From positions 19,822 to 83,821 of the forward strand of contig NZ_AMZN01000032.1 in the NCBI RefSeq assembly GCF_000331535.1: a stretch of DNA of 64,000 nt. Direction: 5' to 3'. Position numbers and translations under genes: made by a program. Positions 59,487 to 64,000 of this stretch are shown one piece after another. How positions within the stretch are numbered: the stretch's first letter is position 1; every line of letters begins with the position of its first letter. The notes under the pieces were generated by a model. The model saw only the letters and a program-made list of their open reading frames with translations. It was not told the DNA's origin and searched no databases. The stretch comes from Fulvivirga imtechensis AK7. Its GTDB lineage: Bacteria; Bacteroidota; Bacteroidia; Cytophagales; Cyclobacteriaceae.

Positions 59487-60806
59487 CTATTCATCGTAGA
59501 CGATAGTATATCCCCGAATGCCATGCTCATGGCTATCAAGACCTTCCAGCTCATGTTGCTCTGAAACCCTGATACCAAATGCCTTTTTCAACAGGAAGAA
59601 GATCAGGAATGCTGATGTAAATGCAGTGATACCACATACAGCGACCCCGAATAGTTGCGGCAGGAAAGGCAGGGCATTACCCGTTGTATCCACACCAAAT
59701 ATACCCACAGCCAATGTACCCCACACACCGCATGTAAGGTGTACAGATACTGCTCCTACGCAATCGTCTAATTTGAATTTATCTAAAGTAACTGCTGAAA
59801 ACACCACGAGAATTCCGGCCACCAGACCCACGACAAGCGCCCATCCCGGGCTTATTACATCAGCCCCGGCAGTGATCCCTACCAAACCGGCCAGTACTCC
59901 GTTGAGTACCATACCAAAATCCAGCCTTTTGAACACAAAATATCCTGCAAATAGGCCTCCCAGCGCCCCGGTACAGGCTGCCAGGCTGGTGGTTACCAGC
60001 ACATACGATACCGCTCCGGGCTTCCCGGATAGCACTGACCCTCCGTTAAACCCAAACCAGCCCAACCATAGCAGAAATATACCAATAGTTGCCAGTGGCA
60101 CACTTGAACCTGGTTTGTCAATCACTTTACCGTTGACATACTTGCCAATACGTGGCCCTAGTAGAATAATACCTGCTAATGCACCCCAACCACCTACCGA
60201 GTGTACCAGGGTAGAGCCCGCGAAATCGTAAAATCCGGCAGCATCCAATGCACCACCACCCCATTTCCAACTTCCGATGATCGGATAAACGATACCCACA
60301 AAAAGCAGTGTAAAGGTGAGGTATGATGAAATTTTTATTCTTTCGGCAACAGCACCAGATACTATAGTAGCTGCTGTAGCGGCAAACATGGCCTGAAAAA
60401 GAAAATCTGTCCAATAGGTATAACCTCCGCTGGCATATTCTGTGGAGTTGCCATTAAGGGGAACATCGAGAAAAAAACCTCCGAATGAAAACCATCCTGG
60501 GACCTCAAATCCGGGGTACATCAGGTTAAAGCCTATTATATAATAGGTAAGAATTCCAATAACTGGTGTCAAAGTGTTCTTAAACAGGATATTTACGGTG
60601 TTTTTTGACTGACTGAACCCTGCTTCTACACCTGCGAATCCCAGGTGCATAATAAAAACCAAAACTGTGGCCAACATCATCCAGACATTGTTGGCTGTAA
60701 ACAAACCTTCGACCGAAATGGCCATAAGATCGTCCACCTTGGCTGTTGCATCCAGAGCACTCTCTCCGGATGCCATTAAGAACTCGCTTAGAAATAGCTT
60801 CTCCAT
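59487..60806 (-). CDS. amt: Ammonium transporter Amt
   Basis: A 439-aa inner-membrane transporter with eleven helices. Signatures: HLGFAGVEAGFSQSKNTVNI near residue 60, AERIKISSYLTFTLLFVGIVYPIIG with the twin-His region, DFAGSTLVHSVGGWGALAG near 180, and FLLWLGWFGFNGGSVLSG. It takes up ammonium. No GlnK/PII gene is present. ATG 60806 is chosen because the promoter at 60841-60869 excludes the longer forms from 60839 and 60875; ATG 60818 is also possible. It is the first gene of the operon with porin and glnA. Confidence 0.94.
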   Translation of the reverse strand: MEKLFLSEFLMASGESALDATAKVDDLMAISVEGLFTANNVWMMLATVLVFIMHLGFAGVEAGFSQSKNTVNILFKNTLTPVIGILTYYIIGFNLMYPGFEVPGWFSFGGFFLDVPLNGNSTEYASGGYTYWTDFLFQAMFAATAATIVSGAVAERIKISSYLTFTLLFVGIVYPIIGSWKWGGGALDAAGFYDFAGSTLVHSVGGWGALAGIILLGPRIGKYVNGKVIDKPGSSVPLATIGIFLLWLGWFGFNGGSVLSGKPGAVSYVLVTTSLAACTGALGGLFAGYFVFKRLDFGMVLNGVLAGLVGITAGADVISPGWALVVGLVAGILVVFSAVTLDKFKLDDCVGAVSVHLTCGVWGTLAVGIFGVDTTGNALPFLPQLFGVAVCGITAFTSAFLIFFLLKKAFGIRVSEQHELEGLDSHEHGIRGYTIVYDE

Positions 60807-60840
60807 AATTACTTGCATTGTTTTAAGTAGTGAAAGCATT

Positions 60841-60869
60841 CGAAAGTATCGAATTATAAACCAAAACAA
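60841..60869 (-). promoter_or_regulatory. Promoter candidate of the amt operon
   Basis: Minus strand TTG (60867-60869, within TATTTG), 18-base spacer, TACTTTCG (60841-60848), one mismatch to TAnnTTTG; the predicted start near 60834 gives a leader of about 28 bases to ATG 60806. Confidence 0.5.
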
Positions 60870-60897
60870 ATACAAAAAAAGGTAATTATGAAATCGT

Positions 60898-60970
60898 TAG
60901 GGTTATTTTTTACCCTATATTGGAAATATACATACCTATATTTAATGTAATAGGGTGTTTTTTAACCTTA
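60898..60970 (-). promoter_or_regulatory. Paired palindromic operator candidate upstream of amt
   Basis: TAGGGTTATTTTTTACCCTA (60898-60917) and TAGGGTGTTTTTTAACCTTA (60951-60970) agree in 16 of 20 positions, are each palindromic around a T-rich centre (TAGGGT...ACCCTA), and are spaced 53 bases apart, five helical turns. They lie about 95-165 bases before the amt start. Confidence 0.5.
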
Positions 60971-61171
60971 TTATTTTTAAATATTTACAAAAAATAAATA
61001 TTATGGGTATTTAGAAAACCTTTGCATTAACAGAATTGGAATTACAGAAGCTGATTTTTTAAAAATGTGAAAATTTTTGCCACTATAGCGTAAAATAATG
61101 CCACAAGTGCTATAAACTCTTAAAAAAAGCTAAAATTAAAATATAGAGTGCTAATCCAATGAAAAAGCAAC

Positions 61172-61201
61172 AAAAAAGCCCTCCAGTATGTCCTGAAGGG
61201 C
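61172..61201 (-). terminator. Intrinsic terminator of the TonB receptor gene
   Basis: Minus strand GCCCTTCAG (61193-61201) and CTGGAGGGC (61178-61186) form a 9-bp stem with a G-T wobble and a six-base loop, followed by six U (61172-61177). It lies 30 bases after the receptor stop. Confidence 0.82.
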
Positions 61202-61230
61202 CTTTTTAAAAGTGTGATTCAACCAGGTCG

Positions 61231-63957
61231 TTACAACTTAAATCCGAGTTTAGCAAAGTAGAATGCACCATTGAATCCCATCTGAACAGGATCCCAATTG
61301 CCACCTGTTTCTGTTTCAGTGTCCTGTTTAGTAGGGAGTACATTAAATATATTTGTTCCCCCAACAACCACTCGTATATTATCTGTTATCCGGCATCCTA
61401 CGGAAACGTCAGTAGTAATTCGTGCTTCATATATATCCTTTTCATCTATCCAATCGATTAGCACCACTTCATCAAACCGCACCAGCCTCAAATTAGCATT
61501 GAGTCTTTTCCAGGTGTAGTCCAGCGTAAGGTTAACTTTGCTATTAGGTGCCGATGCCAGTAGAAAATATTGCTCCCTCCTTCCAAAATAGATATCTTCT
61601 TTACCCTGTAGTTTCTCATTTGTTTTAACATCCTCAATTTCCATGTTGTTAAAATTGGCTGCCAATGTAGTTCTTAGGTCCCCTGCTCGAAGTCGTGTTG
61701 AATATTGCAGCACTATGTCTACTCCGGTTGTTCGTGTGTCTACCGCGTTAGTAAAGAACTGAGCTGCGCCTACATTAAGCGTTTGTAACTCATCTCCAAT
61801 CTGCGGATCAGTATCCTCAAAAGCTCCGGTTAGCACGATCCGGTCCTGAATATCAACAAAATACCCATCCACTGTCACTGAAAGCCCACTGACAGGCTCA
61901 GCGGTAATACCTGCACTAAAGTTAAGCGCCTTTTCCTGTTTTAGCTCAGGAATGCCCAGCGCCCGGGTAATAGGACTGTTATTAGGAGCAATGAATTTAT
62001 CAATAGCGTTACCTGATACAAAATCGGTAAAAACAGAATTGAAATGGATCTGCGCGAGCGAGGGGGCTCTGAAGCCGGTACTTGCCGATCCTCTCACGGC
62101 AAATTTGCCTGTAGGAGCCCAGCGCGCAGCTATTTTACCGTTTAATGTATTACCAAAGTCGCTGTATCGCTCGCCTCTTATAGCCACTCCCATCATGAAA
62201 GACTTCGTAAAGTCCATTTCAACATCCACATATCCTGCAAGGTTAGTCCTGTATTCATCCACTTCATTGTCAGGCCTGAAGCCAGGAAACCCTTGCGAAC
62301 CTCCGGGACGTGCCACTACAATATCATACTTATTTTGTGTATTTCCCTGGCCGTCAAGGATTGGGTTATCAAATTCATCTACCAGGATATCGTTATTATC
62401 AAATAAAACAACGTTACCGTCACTGTCCAGGTAGTCACCAGCTTCATTCTGCCAATAAACAATTTCATCAATAGGCGTGTCTTTATCCACCACATTTCCA
62501 TTAATATCGAAACGCGAATATGACCCGACATCACCGGCAAATATTGAATAATTTTCCAGCCGGTATTCACTTCCAAAAGCCACATTTATTCCTTCAAAGG
62601 TGTTTTCAAAAAACCGTGAAAAGTTTATGCCTGTGGTATTTTGACTAAGTTTGAATCCTCCTGCATCAAACCGGGTATTTGAATTTTCCAATAGCGTGGC
62701 ATTTAAAGAGCCCTCAACAAAATAATGAAACATGTTTTGCCCAAACGTGTTGTTAAAATCTACCTTCCAATCATTCAATTGACCTTTAATACCTGTTGAT
62801 ACAGACTTATCAACAATTTTGGACAGAATATGCGGATCAAAGCCGTTGGGATAAATAGCCAGTACATTACGTTCATCAATATCACCACGACTCCAGGCGT
62901 AGGCATCGGTATCTCTGAAGTTAAAGCCTCCAAAAGCATAGAACTTGGTTTCACCCGTTATTGGCACTTCGGAATTGAAGTAAACACCGAAGTTATCAGC
63001 TTCAGCATCTCCAAATTGTCGTCTGTAAATATCAAACTGACCAGGGTCGGCGGGCCTGTTGGTCCTTCCTTTGTGAAGGTAATCCATGGTCATGTTTACG
63101 AAACCCTTATCCCCTATTCTTACTCCATAGTTGCCATTGACCTGAAACTTCTCACCATCTCCTTCTTTCGTTATTCCGCTGGTAACAAACCCACTAAGTT
63201 CATCTACACTGGATTTGAGGACAATATTTATTACCCCGGCTATAGCATCGGAACCGTACTGTGCACTGGCACCGTCACGAAGGATCTCAATCCTGTCGAT
63301 AGCTGAAATAGGGATGGCATTTAAATCGGTACCGGTATTACCCCTACCTCTTGTTCCGAAAATATTTATCAATGAGGATTGGTGCCTGCGCTTACCGTTT
63401 ACCAGCACAAGTGTTTGGTCAGGACCAAGTCCTCTGATACTGGCCGGGTCCACATGATCACTACCGTCTGCCCCTGATTGCTGGTTAGCGTTGTACGATG
63501 GCGCCACATACTGTAGCATCTGATTTACATCGAGTTGTCCTGAGGCAGTAGCGATCTCCGACAAAGGAATAATATCTACCGGCACCGGTGTTTCCGTAGC
63601 TGATCTGGTCAGGCTACGAGAACCCACGATCTCTATTTCCATCAATTGCATCACATCCTGCATCATCACCATATTGATCTGAGACCTGCTGTTCACCCTT
63701 ACCTCTTCTGTGATAAAGCCAATAAAGCTAAAAACAACGGTGGCCTGTGGAGAACTCAGCGTAAGTTGATAGCTTCCATTGACATCTGTGATGGTACCGT
63801 TACCAGTGCCTTTTTCCACTACGTTTACCCCTGCCATGGGTTCATCTTCTATATCAGTGATTTTGCCACTGATGGCAAAGTCCTGACCAAAAGCCAGCCC
63901 CGCTGTCACCAACCAGAAGAGTAATACCTTTAGGCATATTCGTAAGTTTCTTATCAT
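61231..63957 (-). CDS. TonB-dependent outer membrane receptor with carboxypeptidase-like domain
   Basis: A 908-aa receptor: signal peptide (VLLFWLVTAGLAFG), a CarboxypepD_reg-like domain (about residues 26-105, GKITDIEDEPMAGVNVVEKG), a plug domain (SIRGLGPDQTLVLVNGKRRH near 175, IDRIEILRDGASAQYGSDAI near 225), and a long beta-barrel ending FYFAKLGFKL. It imports a bulky substrate across the outer membrane using the TonB system. No SusD-like partner gene is adjacent, so it is likely of the siderophore or vitamin type; the substrate is unknown. Confidence 0.9.
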   Translation of the reverse strand: MIRNLRICLKVLLFWLVTAGLAFGQDFAISGKITDIEDEPMAGVNVVEKGTGNGTITDVNGSYQLTLSSPQATVVFSFIGFITEEVRVNSRSQINMVMMQDVMQLMEIEIVGSRSLTRSATETPVPVDIIPLSEIATASGQLDVNQMLQYVAPSYNANQQSGADGSDHVDPASIRGLGPDQTLVLVNGKRRHQSSLINIFGTRGRGNTGTDLNAIPISAIDRIEILRDGASAQYGSDAIAGVINIVLKSSVDELSGFVTSGITKEGDGEKFQVNGNYGVRIGDKGFVNMTMDYLHKGRTNRPADPGQFDIYRRQFGDAEADNFGVYFNSEVPITGETKFYAFGGFNFRDTDAYAWSRGDIDERNVLAIYPNGFDPHILSKIVDKSVSTGIKGQLNDWKVDFNNTFGQNMFHYFVEGSLNATLLENSNTRFDAGGFKLSQNTTGINFSRFFENTFEGINVAFGSEYRLENYSIFAGDVGSYSRFDINGNVVDKDTPIDEIVYWQNEAGDYLDSDGNVVLFDNNDILVDEFDNPILDGQGNTQNKYDIVVARPGGSQGFPGFRPDNEVDEYRTNLAGYVDVEMDFTKSFMMGVAIRGERYSDFGNTLNGKIAARWAPTGKFAVRGSASTGFRAPSLAQIHFNSVFTDFVSGNAIDKFIAPNNSPITRALGIPELKQEKALNFSAGITAEPVSGLSVTVDGYFVDIQDRIVLTGAFEDTDPQIGDELQTLNVGAAQFFTNAVDTRTTGVDIVLQYSTRLRAGDLRTTLAANFNNMEIEDVKTNEKLQGKEDIYFGRREQYFLLASAPNSKVNLTLDYTWKRLNANLRLVRFDEVVLIDWIDEKDIYEARITTDVSVGCRITDNIRVVVGGTNIFNVLPTKQDTETETGGNWDPVQMGFNGAFYFAKLGFKL

Positions 63958-64000
63958 AGTACTACTTTGTCACATTCAACTAATTAGTAATCAGCGATTT

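Larger units (their letters stand above)
60876..61230. other. Intergenic region between amt and the TonB receptor gene
   Basis: 355 bases with no gene. It holds the paired operator candidates and the TonB gene terminator. The middle (61000-61160) is A/T rich with no clear structure. Confidence 0.5.

Overview
The window looks like a chromosome segment of a marine-type member of the Bacteroidota, most likely order Cytophagales (near Fulvivirga or Marivirga). This is inferred from gene families and promoter style, not from a marker-gene comparison. The signs are Bacteroidota-type promoters (TAnnTTTG -7 boxes), a eukaryote-like type II glutamine synthetase, Na+-NQR, a BatA-type VWA protein, MacB/FtsX-like permeases, TonB receptors with a carboxypeptidase-like N-terminal domain, DUF3822, DUF1573 and DUF4905 proteins, and an FtsZ ending in RFLHDNVD. 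No rRNA, tRNA, CRISPR array, prophage or complete insertion sequence was seen.

Layout. 1-7.5 kb: end of a batA-like gene, a LysE-type exporter with a GH3-like protein, YggS, DUF423, DUF4136, DUF1573, a RecD-like helicase with a hotdog thioesterase, and a Nudix hydrolase. 7.6-16.4 kb: an envelope protein with DUF3822 and coaD, a Nudix protein, pyrE, a TIGR02757 protein, a LysM/RlpA-like protein with a DUF4905-like protein, nfeD and kdsB. 16.4-24.7 kb: a PagL-like lipid A deacylase with a GIN-domain lipoprotein and a flavin reductase, two tandem paralogous outer-membrane-type proteins, a YdjM-like hydrolase, a methyltransferase, a KTSC-like protein, a GT2 glycosyltransferase, and an 830-base repeat-rich gap. 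24.7-27 kb: a MacB-like permease.

27.4-43.1 kb is a complete dcw cluster on the minus strand: mraZ-rsmH-ftsL-ftsI-murE-mraY-[47-aa small ORF]-murD-ftsW-murG-murC-ftsQ-ftsA-ftsZ. It makes lipid II precursors (the MurE DNPR motif points to meso-DAP) and the divisome, and ends in a strong terminator. A three-decamer AAGTGG array at the mraZ promoter is a candidate MraZ operator. The longer internal gaps are filled with short degenerate word repeats that start at stop codons.

43.5-47.3 kb is an accessory region: a CaiB-type CoA transferase, two short precursors with pinensin-like lanthipeptide leaders (one too short for ordinary ORF calling), two double-glycine-leader peptides on the other strand, and a protein made only of five helicase-associated repeats. 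No RiPP modification or export enzymes are present in the window.

47.7-64 kb: mnmA, two abutting palindromic elements, DUF502, nqrABCDE (nqrB carries an in-frame amber codon before its FMN site; nqrF is absent), cmk with a tiny lipoprotein, a nitrogen-assimilation operon (amt, porin, DUF4468-like, glnA type II) with a paired palindromic operator candidate upstream, and a TonB-dependent receptor.

The best candidates for undescribed biology are the orphan RiPP/peptide locus, the stop-codon-anchored word repeats with the small ORF inside the dcw cluster, and the palindromic intergenic element families.
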